Assembly: GCA_902519445.1 (NCBI GenBank)
Contig: CABYJR010000003.1
Coordinates: 1 to 48,568 of the forward strand
Origin: an uncultured Pelagibacteraceae bacterium
GTDB lineage: Bacteria; Pseudomonadota; Alphaproteobacteria; Pelagibacterales; Pelagibacteraceae
Length of the DNA: 48,568 nt
Direction: 5' to 3'
The notes under the pieces were generated by a model, which did no database searches, was not told where the DNA came from, and was given only the letters and a program-made list of their open reading frames with translations. How positions within the stretch are numbered: position 1 is the first letter of the stretch; each line of letters starts with the position of its first letter. A program made the position numbers and the translations under genes. Shown one piece after another: positions 7,812 to 17,265 of the stretch.

Positions 7812-8905
7812 AGTAGATTTTCTTTCCAAAACTTAAAGTAATCCTTTCTGAACGATCCCCATTTATTTCCACCTTCGTAAGCTCCTGTACCAATACATAG
7901 TTCAGCATAGTAAGCGTTCCAGTTTTTTGCAAGAAATGATCTTTTATCTTTTTTGAAAAGTTTATGAAATTCTTCTTCAGATTTAACTTCACCATGTTTT
8001 ATCATAAGATCCATCTGTTCCTTGTTCCAGCTTCCATCATCTTCTGTGTAGTAAGGTGGGCAATTATAAAAGGTTTGTGGTTCTTCCTGATATGAAGCTT
8101 TCCAATTACCAAGGAACCCATGACCCCATAATTTTTTAACTGTTATTTCTATATCTCCTCCATTTGCTTTAATTTTTTCGCCTTGGATTACACAGTGTTT
8201 TGCTAGAGTATAGTCATCCTTACCACCTAGGACCATCCAGGTTTTAGTTTCTTTTACCGGCTGAGGGTTTCTAAACATTCCTATACTCCAACAATCTGGA
8301 GATCTAGGTTGTGCGGCAGCAAAATATAAATCTTCACTCACAATAGCATCTCTTAATCTTTTTTCAGAAATCATAAGTGAAATTATTCCACCTCTTGAAT
8401 AACCAGAAATGCCAACTTTTTTTATATTAATTTTTGGATCTTTTGATAAATGTTCAAGCGCCATAAATGCATCAACATAAGTTGACCAATGTGTTGCTTG
8501 TTGCTGATTTGCGTATGTATTTATTACATTTCTTCCAGAAAAATTATCTAAGTACATTACTGCTATTCCCATTTTTAACAATGGTTTTAGTTGCTTTCTA
8601 TAATATTTATACCATTCATCCATAAAATCAGCTGGTCCACCGCTTGAATGAACTATTATTAAAACTGGGAACGGACCTTCACCTTTGGGATAATGAATTA
8701 ACGCATCCACCTTGACTGGTCGATCTTTATATCGCCCTTCTTTTATTTCCAAATAATCTTCGGCATTATATGATTGAATTTTTATCAACTCAGCATCTTT
8801 ATGAATTCCATATTTTTCCTTCATCACTTTTAATGGGGATCTAAATCCCGCAAATGCAGTGTTTGCAATTAATAAACAAATTAGAATTATAAATATTTTT
8901 TTCAT
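7808..8905 (-). CDS. Exported dienelactone-hydrolase-like alpha/beta hydrolase
   Basis: A signal peptide is evident (MKKIFIILICLLIANTAFA, cleavage after residue 19), so the protein probably acts in the periplasm. The mature part has an alpha/beta-hydrolase core: HYPKGEGPFPVLIIVHSSGG, then the nucleophile elbow GYSRGG near residue 170, an Asp in VLGGKDDYT, and a late His in LWGHGF. The fold is closest to the dienelactone hydrolase family. The true substrate is unknown; an ester or lactone is most likely. It overlaps the 3' end of the upstream prpE by 4 bases, so the two are co-transcribed, which hints at hydrolysis of a compound yielding short-chain acids. Confidence 0.8.
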   Translation of the reverse strand: MKKIFIILICLLIANTAFAGFRSPLKVMKEKYGIHKDAELIKIQSYNAEDYLEIKEGRYKDRPVKVDALIHYPKGEGPFPVLIIVHSSGGPADFMDEWYKYYRKQLKPLLKMGIAVMYLDNFSGRNVINTYANQQQATHWSTYVDAFMALEHLSKDPKINIKKVGISGYSRGGIISLMISEKRLRDAIVSEDLYFAAAQPRSPDCWSIGMFRNPQPVKETKTWMVLGGKDDYTLAKHCVIQGEKIKANGGDIEITVKKLWGHGFLGNWKASYQEEPQTFYNCPPYYTEDDGSWNKEQMDLMIKHGEVKSEEEFHKLFKKDKRSFLAKNWNAYYAELCIGTGAYEGGNKWGSFRKDYFKFWKENLL

Positions 8906-10794
8906 TTTATTATTTTATGTTTTTTTAAATCCCCTTTTATCTCATCGAGTATAGCAGGATCATCAATAGTTGCTGGCATTTTATAAGGTTCATTATCGGC
9001 AATTTTCCTGACCGTACCTCTTAATATTTTACCCGATCTTGTTTTAGGAAGTCTTTTTATAACTATGGCAGTTTTAAAAGCTGCAACGGGACCAATTTTT
9101 TGCCTGATCATTTGCACACATTCTTTTGAAATGTCTTCGTGTTTTTTAGTAACACCAGCTTTAAGTGTTAATAGTCCAATGGGTAATTGTCCTTTTAATT
9201 TATCTGCAATTCCTAAGACTGCACATTCTGCAACATCTTGATGTTCTGCTAAAACTTCTTCCATGGCACCCGTTGATAATCTGTGACCGGCAACATTAAT
9301 AATGTCATCTGTTCGTGACATAATCCAAACATAACCATCTTCATCAATATGTCCCGCATCATACGTTTGATAGTAGCCAGGGTAGTTTGACATATAAGTT
9401 TCTTTATATCTTTGATCAGCACCCCAAAGCGTTGGAAAAGTTCCTGGCGGAAGTGGAAGCTTAACAACTACATCGCCCATTTCATTAGGCTTTGCTTCTT
9501 TACCATCGCTCTTTAATACTTTTACATCATAACCTGGAACAGGTTTACATGCAGATCCATATTTTGTTTTTTCTAATCCTATTCCTGCGCAGTTCGCACT
9601 GATCGCCCAACTTGTTTCTGTTTGCCACCAATGATCAATAACAGGAACTTTTAACAAGCCTTCGGCCCATTTTAATGTATCTGGATCTGCTCTTTCTCCA
9701 GCAAGGAATAATGATTCGAAAGAAGATAAGTCATACTTTTTAAAAAAAGTTCCATTAGGATCTTCTTTTTTAATTGCACGAAATGCTGTAGGAGCTGTGA
9801 ATAATGATTTTACTTTGTGTTCAGAAATAATTCTCCAGAAGACTCCCGCATCAGGTGTTCCAACGGGTTTTCCTTCAAATAATACTGTCGTACATCCATG
9901 GAAGAGAGGAGCATAAACAATATAGGAATGTCCTACTATCCAACCAATATCACTAGCTGACCACCAAACATCATCTGGATTAATGTTATAAATATTTTTC
10001 ATGGTCCACTTTAAAGCTACAATGTGTCCACCAATGTCTCTGACAATTCCTTTAGGGACGCCTGTTGTTCCAGAAGTATAAAGAATGTAAGCGAAATCAT
10101 TAGCATTCATCTCAACACAATCTACTGGTTTTGTATCTTTTATAGCATCGTTCCAATCAATTTCATTTTTATCCAAAGAAATTTGAAAATTTTTTCTTTG
10201 GTAGATAATACATTTTTCAGGTTTGTGTTTTGCTAATTCGATTGCTTTTTTAAGAAGAGGTTTATATTCAATTGTCCTTCCTGGTTCATACCCACATGAT
10301 GCTGATAAAATAATTTTTGCTTTTGAATCATCTATTCTGCTTGCAAGTTCATTAGGAGCAAAGCCACCGAAAACTACAGAATGAACTGCCCCAATTCTTC
10401 CACAAGCAAGCATAGCTATGACGGCTTCTGGAATCATAGGCATATAAATTATAACCCTGTCTCCTTTTTTAATTCCCTGATTTATTAAAGCGCCTGCAAA
10501 AATTGAAACCTGATCTTTTAATTCGCTATAAGTTATTTTTTTTTGAAACTTTGTAATTGGGCTGTCATATATAATTGCAACTTTTTCACCTTTCCCATTA
10601 TCAACATGCAAATCTACTGCGTTATAACAAGTATTCGTGGTTCCATCTTGGAACCATTTGTAAAAAGGAGGTTTGTCTGAATTTAAAATTTTATTTGGTT
10701 TTTTGTACCAAAATATATTTTCAGCAACTTCTGACCAAAAACTCTGAGGATCCTTTATAGATCTTTGATAAATTTCTTGATATTTTGAAGCCAT
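8902..10794 (-). CDS. prpE: Propionyl-CoA synthetase (AMP-forming acyl-CoA ligase)
   Basis: This 630-residue member of the acetyl-/propionyl-CoA synthetase group activates a short carboxylic acid with ATP and CoA. Visible blocks are the P-loop YTSGTTGVPKGIVRD (about 236-250), WWSASDIGWIVGHSYIVYAPL, DHWWQTETSW (acyl-pocket region), YQTYDAGHIDEDGY, MSRTDDIINVAGHRLSTGAMEEVL and LPKTRSGKILRGT with the catalytic acetylatable Lys. The N-terminus SFWSEVAENIFWYKKP and the YGSACKPVPGYDV block fit PrpE/ACSS3 better than AcsA, but acetate or acrylate-type substrates are possible. It is the first gene of a two-gene unit, divergent from ferredoxin. Confidence 0.88.
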   Translation of the reverse strand: MASKYQEIYQRSIKDPQSFWSEVAENIFWYKKPNKILNSDKPPFYKWFQDGTTNTCYNAVDLHVDNGKGEKVAIIYDSPITKFQKKITYSELKDQVSIFAGALINQGIKKGDRVIIYMPMIPEAVIAMLACGRIGAVHSVVFGGFAPNELASRIDDSKAKIILSASCGYEPGRTIEYKPLLKKAIELAKHKPEKCIIYQRKNFQISLDKNEIDWNDAIKDTKPVDCVEMNANDFAYILYTSGTTGVPKGIVRDIGGHIVALKWTMKNIYNINPDDVWWSASDIGWIVGHSYIVYAPLFHGCTTVLFEGKPVGTPDAGVFWRIISEHKVKSLFTAPTAFRAIKKEDPNGTFFKKYDLSSFESLFLAGERADPDTLKWAEGLLKVPVIDHWWQTETSWAISANCAGIGLEKTKYGSACKPVPGYDVKVLKSDGKEAKPNEMGDVVVKLPLPPGTFPTLWGADQRYKETYMSNYPGYYQTYDAGHIDEDGYVWIMSRTDDIINVAGHRLSTGAMEEVLAEHQDVAECAVLGIADKLKGQLPIGLLTLKAGVTKKHEDISKECVQMIRQKIGPVAAFKTAIVIKRLPKTRSGKILRGTVRKIADNEPYKMPATIDDPAILDEIKGDLKKHKIIK

Positions 10795-10865
10795 AACTAA
10801 AGTTTATCGAACTATTTAAGCACATCATTTTATCTATTGCATTATTTTATTTAGCCTATATCTAG

Positions 10866-11198
<333 letters not shown>

Positions 11199-11206
11199 TT
11201 TAATAA

Positions 11207-12226
11207 ATGATAAAAACAGACGCATTAATAATTGGAGCTGGTCCGGTAGGGTTATTTGTGGTTCAACAATTAGGATTAATTGGACTTAAAGCGGAAGTGG
11301 TAGACAATCTTGATAAAATAGGAGGTCAGTGTATAGAACTTTATCCAGATAAACCAATTTACGATATTCCAGCATTACCAGAATGTACTGGAGAAAGTTT
11401 AACAGAAAGTTTATTAGAACAAATTAAACCTTTCAAAACTAATTTTCATTTAGGACAAAGAGTTGAGGAAATTTCAAAAGAAAAAAATAATTGGAAGATT
11501 GTTACGAGTAAAAAAAATATTTTCTCAGCACCAAATATTATCATTGCAGCTGGAGTAGGATCTTTTGAACCAAGAAAATTTCAAATTAAAGAAGCAGAAA
11601 AATTTGAAAACAATGGTATTTTTTACTCAATAAAAGATAAAACTCTTTTTAAAAATAAAAAAATTTGTATTTTTGGTGGAGGTGATTCAGCATTAGATTG
11701 GGCGATTGAATTATCAAAAATTGCTAATGTAACTCTAGTTCATCGTAGAAATGAATTTAGAGGTGCAGAACACAGTTCAGAAGTTGTAAAAAAATTAGAA
11801 AAGGAAGGTAAATTAAAAATAAAAACACCTTTTCAAATCAACTCTATTGAAGGTAACAATAAAATAAATTCAATTACTATTAAAAATGAAAAAGGAGAAA
11901 TAGAAAAGATTCCAACCGATTGTATTTTAGGTTTTTTTGGCTTGATAATGAAACTAGGTCCTATTGCAGAATGGGGATTAAATCTTGATAAAAAAACAAT
12001 TCCAGTTAACACAGAAAATTTTCAAACCAACAAAGAAGGAATATTTGCCATTGGGGATATCTGTTCTTATCCTGGAAAATTAAAATTAATTTTATGTGGT
12101 TTTCATGAAGGGGCTCTTGCTGCTAGAGCTTGTTTTAAATTAGCTAGACCTAATGAAAAGTATAGATTTGAATTTACGACAACATCTAAAAGCATGCAAG
12201 AAAGATTAGGTATAAAAAAAAAGTGA
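11207..12226 (+). CDS. Ferredoxin--NADP+ reductase, thioredoxin-reductase-like type
   Basis: This 339-residue flavoprotein has FAD-binding GAGPVGLFVVQQLGLIG near the N-terminus, KIGGQCIELYPDKPIYDIPALP, the NAD(P)-binding site IFGGGDSALDWAIEL around residue 152, VHRRNEFRGAE (NADP-type arginines), and GIFAIGDI near the end. It lacks the CxxC redox pair of true thioredoxin reductase, which marks it as the YumC-like ferredoxin/flavodoxin reductase group. It is placed directly behind the 2Fe-2S ferredoxin, so the pair likely passes electrons between NADPH and ferredoxin. The GTG start of the GST gene overlaps its TGA stop (GTGA). Confidence 0.92.
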   Translation: MIKTDALIIGAGPVGLFVVQQLGLIGLKAEVVDNLDKIGGQCIELYPDKPIYDIPALPECTGESLTESLLEQIKPFKTNFHLGQRVEEISKEKNNWKIVTSKKNIFSAPNIIIAAGVGSFEPRKFQIKEAEKFENNGIFYSIKDKTLFKNKKICIFGGGDSALDWAIELSKIANVTLVHRRNEFRGAEHSSEVVKKLEKEGKLKIKTPFQINSIEGNNKINSITIKNEKGEIEKIPTDCILGFFGLIMKLGPIAEWGLNLDKKTIPVNTENFQTNKEGIFAIGDICSYPGKLKLILCGFHEGALAARACFKLARPNEKYRFEFTTTSKSMQERLGIKKK

Positions 12227-12849
12227 TCGAATTATTTTATTCGAATACTCCTAATGGAAGAAAAATATCCATTATGTTAGAAGAAATAAAATTTGATTAT
12301 AAAATAACAGAAATAAATCTTTCCAAAGGAGAACAATTTAATTCAACTTTTAGAAAAATAAGTCCTTTAAGCAAAATACCAGCAATAACAGATCATAAAA
12401 ATAAAATCAGCTTATTTCAGTCAGGCGCTATTTTAATTTATTTAGCTGAATTAAGTGGAAAATTTTATGATATTGATAATAAAAATGTTATAAACGAATG
12501 GCTAATGGCACAAATGGGTGACATTGGTCCAATGCTAGGACAACATCATCAGTTCCATCATTTCAACCCCGGTAAAAGTAAATTTGGTGAAGAAAGATAT
12601 TTTAATATTGCTAAAAAACTGTACAAAGATTTAGATGAACATTTATCAAAATCAGATTTTTTAGCAGGCAAAAAGTATACTATTGCTGATATAGCAACTT
12701 TTCCTTGGATAGCCCGACATAATTGGCATGATATTGGTTTAAAAAATTTTAAAAATCTAAGCAGATGGTATGAAATAATTTCCAAAAGAGAAGCTGTAAT
12801 AAAAGGTTACGATTGTTTAAAAAAGGGAGAAGGTATACCGAAGATTTAG
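12223..12849 (+). CDS. Glutathione S-transferase family protein (YfcG/Nu-like)
   Basis: The start is GTG at 12223, overlapping the stop of the preceding gene by 4 bases. The N-terminal thioredoxin-like domain reads YSNTPNGRKISIMLEEIKFDYKI, very close to the Nu-class GSTs such as YfcG, followed by ISPLSKIPAITD (cis-Pro) and FQSGAILIYLAE. The C-terminal helical domain has the YTIADIATFPW block. Nu-class enzymes mainly show glutathione-disulfide reductase activity, so a role in thiol redox balance alongside the ferredoxin reductase is plausible. The length of 208 residues is normal. Confidence 0.9.
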   Translation: MIELFYSNTPNGRKISIMLEEIKFDYKITEINLSKGEQFNSTFRKISPLSKIPAITDHKNKISLFQSGAILIYLAELSGKFYDIDNKNVINEWLMAQMGDIGPMLGQHHQFHHFNPGKSKFGEERYFNIAKKLYKDLDEHLSKSDFLAGKKYTIADIATFPWIARHNWHDIGLKNFKNLSRWYEIISKREAVIKGYDCLKKGEGIPKI

Positions 12850-12850
12850 T

Positions 12851-13258
12851 TTATAAATCTGCAAAAATTTTCTCATTTTTTTCGTGTTTTTCTTGAGCTT
12901 CAATTGATAAAGTGGCTATTGGTCTTGCAATTAATCTCTTTAACCCAATAGGTTCGCCAGTTTCTTCGCAATAACCATAAGCATTGTCATCAATTCTTTT
13001 TATAGCTTTATTGATTTTTGAGAGAAGTTTTATTTGTCTATTTAATGTGCGCATTTCAACAGTTTTTTCCGTTTGTGAAGAGGCTTGATCTATAATATCA
13101 GGAGATGAAATTTCTCCATCAATTTCATTTAAATATAAACCTTTAGTATTGGATTCCATTATTTCATTTTTCCAATCGATTAGCTTTTTCCTAAAGAATT
13201 TTTTGTGTTTTTCACACATATATTTTTCTTTATCATTTGGGATATATTTTTTAACCAT
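12851..13258 (-). CDS. dksA: DksA-type RNA polymerase secondary-channel regulator
   Basis: The 135-residue protein begins with a coiled-coil region (KKHKKFF..LIDWKNEIMESN) and carries the acidic-tip-like DGEISSPDIIDQASSQTE near residue 50. It ends with the degenerate zinc finger YGYCEETGEPIGLKRLIARPIATLSIEAQEK. Only one of the four zinc cysteines of E. coli DksA remains, as is usual in alphaproteobacterial DksA. DksA acts with ppGpp on RNA polymerase to control rRNA and amino acid promoters. Its 3' end lies one base from the convergent GST gene. Confidence 0.93.
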   Translation of the reverse strand: MVKKYIPNDKEKYMCEKHKKFFRKKLIDWKNEIMESNTKGLYLNEIDGEISSPDIIDQASSQTEKTVEMRTLNRQIKLLSKINKAIKRIDDNAYGYCEETGEPIGLKRLIARPIATLSIEAQEKHEKNEKIFADL

Positions 13259-13347
13259 AAACTATAAGATCTAAATTATTTAAGGTTGGTGAGTATATTA
13301 ACGTTTTTACGTGTGTCAAGAGCCATAAACTTGTATAAATTTGGGCT

Positions 13348-14727
13348 ATGAAATTTAGAAAAACTGATATTAACAAAGGTTTAATATTTTTTTTATTTGC
13401 TCATCTAATTATATGGACTTTAGTTCCAACAATCTCAAATACCAATTTACCACTAGATACCATAGAGGCTTTAGCATGGGGAACCAATTTAGATTGGGGT
13501 TATAGCAAACATCCCCCAGTAAGCGCTTGGTTTGCGAAAGGAATATTTAAAATATTTGGAAATCAGGATTGGGCTTATTATTTTCTCAGCCAGCTTTGTG
13601 TTGTAACAGCTTTTTTTGTTGTTTTTAAATTTTCTGAAGATTTTTTTAAAAATAAAATATTTAGTTTAATTTCAGTGCTATTATTAGAAGCTATTTATTT
13701 TCATAATTTTACTACACCTGAGTTTAATGTTTATGTTGCCCAGTTACCTTTTAGAGCGCTAGCAGTTTATTTTTGCTGGAGAGGTTTTAAGTATAACGAT
13801 AATTTAAATTGGATATTATTTGGCATATCTGCGGCGTTTGGATTTTTATCCCATTATTTATTTATTTATCTTCTTGTCGCTATGGATGTATTTTTTCTTT
13901 ACATGATTTTTAAAAAGAAAATTAATTTTAAATGTTTAATTTCTATAGTTCCATTTTTTTTACTTTTGTTGCCTCATATAATTTGGCTTATAGACAATAA
14001 CTATACTACGATTACTTATGCTTTTCACAGAACTGGTGTAGATGATCAAAACTTTTTAAATCATTTAACTTATCCATTTATTTTTTTAGGAAAACAAATT
14101 GGAATACTCATACCCTTTTTTTTAATTTTTATATTTTTAATTTCAAAATTCAAAATAAAGATCCATTTTAAAGATAAAAAGTTATTATTTTTAATAATCA
14201 TTAATATTGTTCCAATCATTTTGATTTTTGCAACTTCTATGTTGATGGGTGCAAAAATCAGAACAATGTGGATGTCTTCCTTTTATTTATTCATGGGAGT
14301 TTTATTTTTATATATTTTTCAAAAAAAAATTATCTTTAAAAAAATAAAATATTTTCTTTCAATACTTTTATTTTTATTTATCTTGTCCCCCGGAATCTAC
14401 TTGTATGTTTCTATTTCAGAAAGCAATAAGAGAACAGATTATCCTGGAAGAGAAATTTCAATAATAGTACAAGAAAAATGGGATAATAATTTTAAAGATG
14501 AAATTAAATCTGTCATAGGTCATCAATGGAGTGCTGGAAATTTATCTTATCATTTAAAATCAAATCCTAAATGGTATTCACATTCAAATGCTTTTGTTGA
14601 GAGAACATTTGATGATTTTATTGAGACAATAGGAAAAGATGGTTTTATAATTGTTAATGGCGAATGTGTATCGGGTGTATTATTTAAAATAAAAAATAAT
14701 AATATCTGTATGAATGGTAAAAAATGA
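13348..14727 (+). CDS. Family 39-type glycosyltransferase (ArnT/PMT-like membrane protein)
   Basis: The 459-residue protein has a transmembrane start and then DTIEALAWGTNLDWGYSKHPPVSAW near residue 42, the acidic first-loop signature of GT39/ArnT-like enzymes that use polyprenyl-phosphate sugars. About ten hydrophobic segments follow (such as FLSHYLFIYLLVAMDVFFLYMIF and LISIVPFFLLLLPHIIWL), then a soluble C-terminal region of about 90 residues. It probably adds a sugar to lipid A, cell-surface glycans or proteins on the periplasmic side. The next gene is a DPM1-like GT2 overlapping by 4 bases (ATGA), which could make the polyprenyl-phosphate sugar donor. Confidence 0.85.
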   Translation: MKFRKTDINKGLIFFLFAHLIIWTLVPTISNTNLPLDTIEALAWGTNLDWGYSKHPPVSAWFAKGIFKIFGNQDWAYYFLSQLCVVTAFFVVFKFSEDFFKNKIFSLISVLLLEAIYFHNFTTPEFNVYVAQLPFRALAVYFCWRGFKYNDNLNWILFGISAAFGFLSHYLFIYLLVAMDVFFLYMIFKKKINFKCLISIVPFFLLLLPHIIWLIDNNYTTITYAFHRTGVDDQNFLNHLTYPFIFLGKQIGILIPFFLIFIFLISKFKIKIHFKDKKLLFLIIINIVPIILIFATSMLMGAKIRTMWMSSFYLFMGVLFLYIFQKKIIFKKIKYFLSILLFLFILSPGIYLYVSISESNKRTDYPGREISIIVQEKWDNNFKDEIKSVIGHQWSAGNLSYHLKSNPKWYSHSNAFVERTFDDFIETIGKDGFIIVNGECVSGVLFKIKNNNICMNGKK

Positions 14728-15608
14728 ATAAATTTATAATTTTAATTCCTTTATTTAATGACTGGAAATCTGTTTCAAGATTATTAGACGAAATAGATTT
14801 AAAAGTGAATGCCTGGAAAGCTGAGGTTTCTGTTTTAATAGTAAATGATGCCTCAACAGAAAAAAGATCTGGGCTTCAGTTTAATTTCAAGAAAATAAAA
14901 TTTGTTAAAATTTTAAATATGAAAAAAAATACAGTTCACCAAAGGTGTATTGCTGCTGGATTAAAATATATTTGTAAAAATGAAGATTTTGATAGAGTTA
15001 TTGTCATGGATGCAGACGGAGAAGACAGACCGGAGGAGCTAAATGATTTTTTTAAAAAAGCTGAAGAAAACCCCAATATGACTATAACTGGTAATAGATT
15101 TAAAAGATCCGAGACTTTAATTTTTAAGATTTTGTATGAAGTTCATAAGGTTTTGACCCTTATATTTACCGGAAAGTTAATAAAATTTGGTAACTTTTCC
15201 TGTTTACCAAAAACGCATGTGGAGCAGTTAATTCAAAAGCCATATTTATGGAATTCTTATTCCAGCTCAGTTGTAAGAACAATTAATGATAGAACATTTA
15301 TATCTTCAATTAGAGGATCAAGATATGTGCTACCTTCAAAGATGAATTTTTGGGGTCTTATTTTTCATTCATTATCTATAATTTCTGTATTCAGAAATTT
15401 AGTTATTATCCGATCAATTTTACTTTTTTTAATTTATTTATTTTTAATTTATGGAAATATTTCTTTTTTAACAATGTTTCCAATATTTTGTTTATTAGTA
15501 TTTGTCCTTCTTATTTTAAAAATATCTAACCGTTCAAATATGGAAGAATTCAATCAATCTTTAGAAAATATTGGGACCATTGATATTCTAGATTCTAACA
15601 GTAGGTAA
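14724..15608 (+). CDS. Family 2 glycosyltransferase, polyprenyl-phosphate sugar synthase-like
   Basis: The N-terminus MNKFIILIPLFNDWKSVSRLLDEID and VLIVNDASTE indicate a GT-A fold, with the metal site VMDADGEDRPEEL around residue 94. About 230-275 are two hydrophobic segments, so it is membrane-bound. The architecture matches dolichol/undecaprenyl-phosphate mannose or glucose synthases, which feed GT39-type enzymes such as the gene it overlaps upstream. The final codons overlap umuC on the other strand by 21 bases. Confidence 0.82.
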   Translation: MNKFIILIPLFNDWKSVSRLLDEIDLKVNAWKAEVSVLIVNDASTEKRSGLQFNFKKIKFVKILNMKKNTVHQRCIAAGLKYICKNEDFDRVIVMDADGEDRPEELNDFFKKAEENPNMTITGNRFKRSETLIFKILYEVHKVLTLIFTGKLIKFGNFSCLPKTHVEQLIQKPYLWNSYSSSVVRTINDRTFISSIRGSRYVLPSKMNFWGLIFHSLSIISVFRNLVIIRSILLFLIYLFLIYGNISFLTMFPIFCLLVFVLLILKISNRSNMEEFNQSLENIGTIDILDSNSR

Positions 15609-16865
15609 TAATCTAAAGGAAGCTGTATCAATTTTAGAATAGTGTTGTTTTTTGCCAGACCATATTTTTTTTAAACCAGCTTGAGCAATGCTTAAAGAAT
15701 TACGCCCATATCTGGCATTAGCATAATCAATTGCTTTCATGAGTTTTTCTCTCTTTATTTCATTTCTAATTTTTGAAAATAGATTTTTATCATAGGAATT
15801 TACATCTTCTAGACCCGATAAGATTATACCAGCTTTTTGATATTTGTATCCTTTTCTATAAATATTTTTCAAAATAAATAAAGCTTGTTTTATTAATTCA
15901 ATGCTGTCATTCGTTTTTATTGCCAAGTCAATACTTTTACTATTTGCATAATAATTTTTTTTATCTACAAAAGGACTTGTTCTTATAAAAACAGTTATTT
16001 TTTTAACCGTTTGTTTGTCTAATCTTATTTTTTCAGCAGCATTTAGACTGTGTGCTGTTATGGCTTCGCTAAGTTCTTCCAATTTTGTAACTTTTTTTCC
16101 AAATGATCGTGATACACAACAATTTTTTCTTTTCTCTTCATGTGGCTCTAAAGATATACACGGAAATCCTCTTAACTCCATTGCAGTACGTGATCCAAAA
16201 ACATTTGTATTTTTTTTTATCCAACTATTGTGAATTTTTTTAAGATCATAAGCTGTATTTATTCCATTTTTAATATAAAATTTTGTTAATTGACGTCCTA
16301 CACCCCAAACATTATTTATTTCAATTTCTAAAAGAAAGTTATCTACTTGTTTTGAATTTATAAAATCAATGACTCCTGATTTTTCTTTTTTTGCAATATA
16401 ATTAGCTGCTTTACTTAAAGTTTTTGTCGTTGCAATTCCTATACTAGTAGGTATGCCAGTCCACTTTAAAATAGTTTTTCTTATTTTATAAGCATGTTCT
16501 AATAAGTTTTCATTTTTTATGGAAGATAAATCTAAAAAAGCTTCATCAATGGAATAAACTTCCATTTGTGGAGAAAACTGTTTTAAAGTTTTCATGACTC
16601 TTCTAGATATATCTCCATATAATGCAAAATTTGTAGAAAAAATTTTTACATCATTTTTTTTTACTATTTTCGCTACTTTAAAATATGGTTCTCCCATTTT
16701 TATTCCCAAATTCTTAGCTTCTGCAGATCTAGATATTACACAACCGTCATTGTTTGATAGAACAACAACTGGTTTTTTAAGTATTGATGGATTAAATAAT
16801 CTTTCACAAGAAACATAAAATGAATTGCAATCAACTAGAGCAAATTTTTTTTTACTATAAAGCAT
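15588..16865 (-). CDS. umuC: DNA polymerase V catalytic subunit UmuC
   Basis: UmuC is a Y-family translesion polymerase. The palm residues are visible: FALVDCNSFYVSCERLFNP near the start, VVVLSNNDGCVISRS, and YSIDEAFLDLS at about residue 103 (catalytic Asp-Glu). The helix-hairpin-helix-like WGVGRQLTKFYIKNGI follows, and the family tail RLLPTVRI. The length of 425 matches E. coli UmuC (422). A Cys-rich YccC extension is absent. The gene overlaps umuD by 11 bases and its 3' end overlaps the convergent glycosyltransferase by 21 bases. Expression is probably controlled through the LexA-type site ahead of umuD. Confidence 0.95.
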   Translation of the reverse strand: MLYSKKKFALVDCNSFYVSCERLFNPSILKKPVVVLSNNDGCVISRSAEAKNLGIKMGEPYFKVAKIVKKNDVKIFSTNFALYGDISRRVMKTLKQFSPQMEVYSIDEAFLDLSSIKNENLLEHAYKIRKTILKWTGIPTSIGIATTKTLSKAANYIAKKEKSGVIDFINSKQVDNFLLEIEINNVWGVGRQLTKFYIKNGINTAYDLKKIHNSWIKKNTNVFGSRTAMELRGFPCISLEPHEEKRKNCCVSRSFGKKVTKLEELSEAITAHSLNAAEKIRLDKQTVKKITVFIRTSPFVDKKNYYANSKSIDLAIKTNDSIELIKQALFILKNIYRKGYKYQKAGIILSGLEDVNSYDKNLFSKIRNEIKREKLMKAIDYANARYGRNSLSIAQAGLKKIWSGKKQHYSKIDTASFRLLPTVRI

Positions 16866-17247
16866 GGATTGCGTAAGTTACTACACCCCAAATGGAAATT
16901 TCAGAATTTTCAGTTAAATTAATTTTATCCTCAGATTTTTTTGATCCTGAAGTTAAAAAAGTTTCATTTTTTTCTCTTAAGAAGCTTTTTACAACTAGTT
17001 CTTCATTAATATTTACAATTACGGTAGAAAAATTTTTTGGATTAAGACTTCTATCTACTACTAAAAGATCCCCATCATGGATTCCAACACTGTCCATAGA
17101 TTTTCCCTGTACTCTAATAAGAAATGTTGAAGGTATGTTTTTTATTAAGTGACCATTAAGATCAATGTCATCTTCTACATAGTCTGTTGCTGGAGAAGGA
17201 AAACCTGCGCCAACTTTATTTAAATGGAAAGGTAAAAGTGCTTTCAT
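16855..17247 (-). CDS. umuD: UmuD, self-cleaving subunit of DNA polymerase V
   Basis: I choose the start at 17247 (MKALLPFHLNKVGAGFPSPATDY) and not the ORF-track start at 17295. It matches the UmuD family N-terminus, follows an AGAGAAC purine stretch, and sits just behind a LexA-type site. The 130 residues contain the cleavage pair Ala14-Gly15, the catalytic Ser50 in GKSMDS and Lys87 in LVVKSF. The Ser-Lys spacing of 37 equals that of E. coli UmuD (Ser60/Lys97). No helix-turn-helix domain is present, so it is not LexA. After RecA-stimulated self-cleavage, UmuD' joins UmuC for translesion synthesis. Confidence 0.93.
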   Translation of the reverse strand: MKALLPFHLNKVGAGFPSPATDYVEDDIDLNGHLIKNIPSTFLIRVQGKSMDSVGIHDGDLLVVDRSLNPKNFSTVIVNINEELVVKSFLREKNETFLTSGSKKSEDKINLTENSEISIWGVVTYAIHAL

Positions 17248-17250
17248 AAT

Positions 17251-17265
17251 GTTCTCTTTTTGTTC
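17251..17265 (-). promoter_or_regulatory. LexA box (SOS operator) of umuDC
   Basis: The sequence GTTC-TCTTTTT-GTTC (reverse strand GAAC-AAAAAGA-GAAC) is an exact match to the alphaproteobacterial LexA box GTTC-N7-GTTC. It ends 4 bases from the umuD ATG, so bound repressor would also cover the ribosome-binding region. The exact motif in front of an SOS gene makes chance unlikely. Confidence 0.8.

Noticed and set aside
16855-17247. LexA repressor
   Set aside because: The protein has the Ser-Lys self-cleavage domain but only 130 residues and no winged helix-turn-helix N-terminus, and it overlaps umuC.
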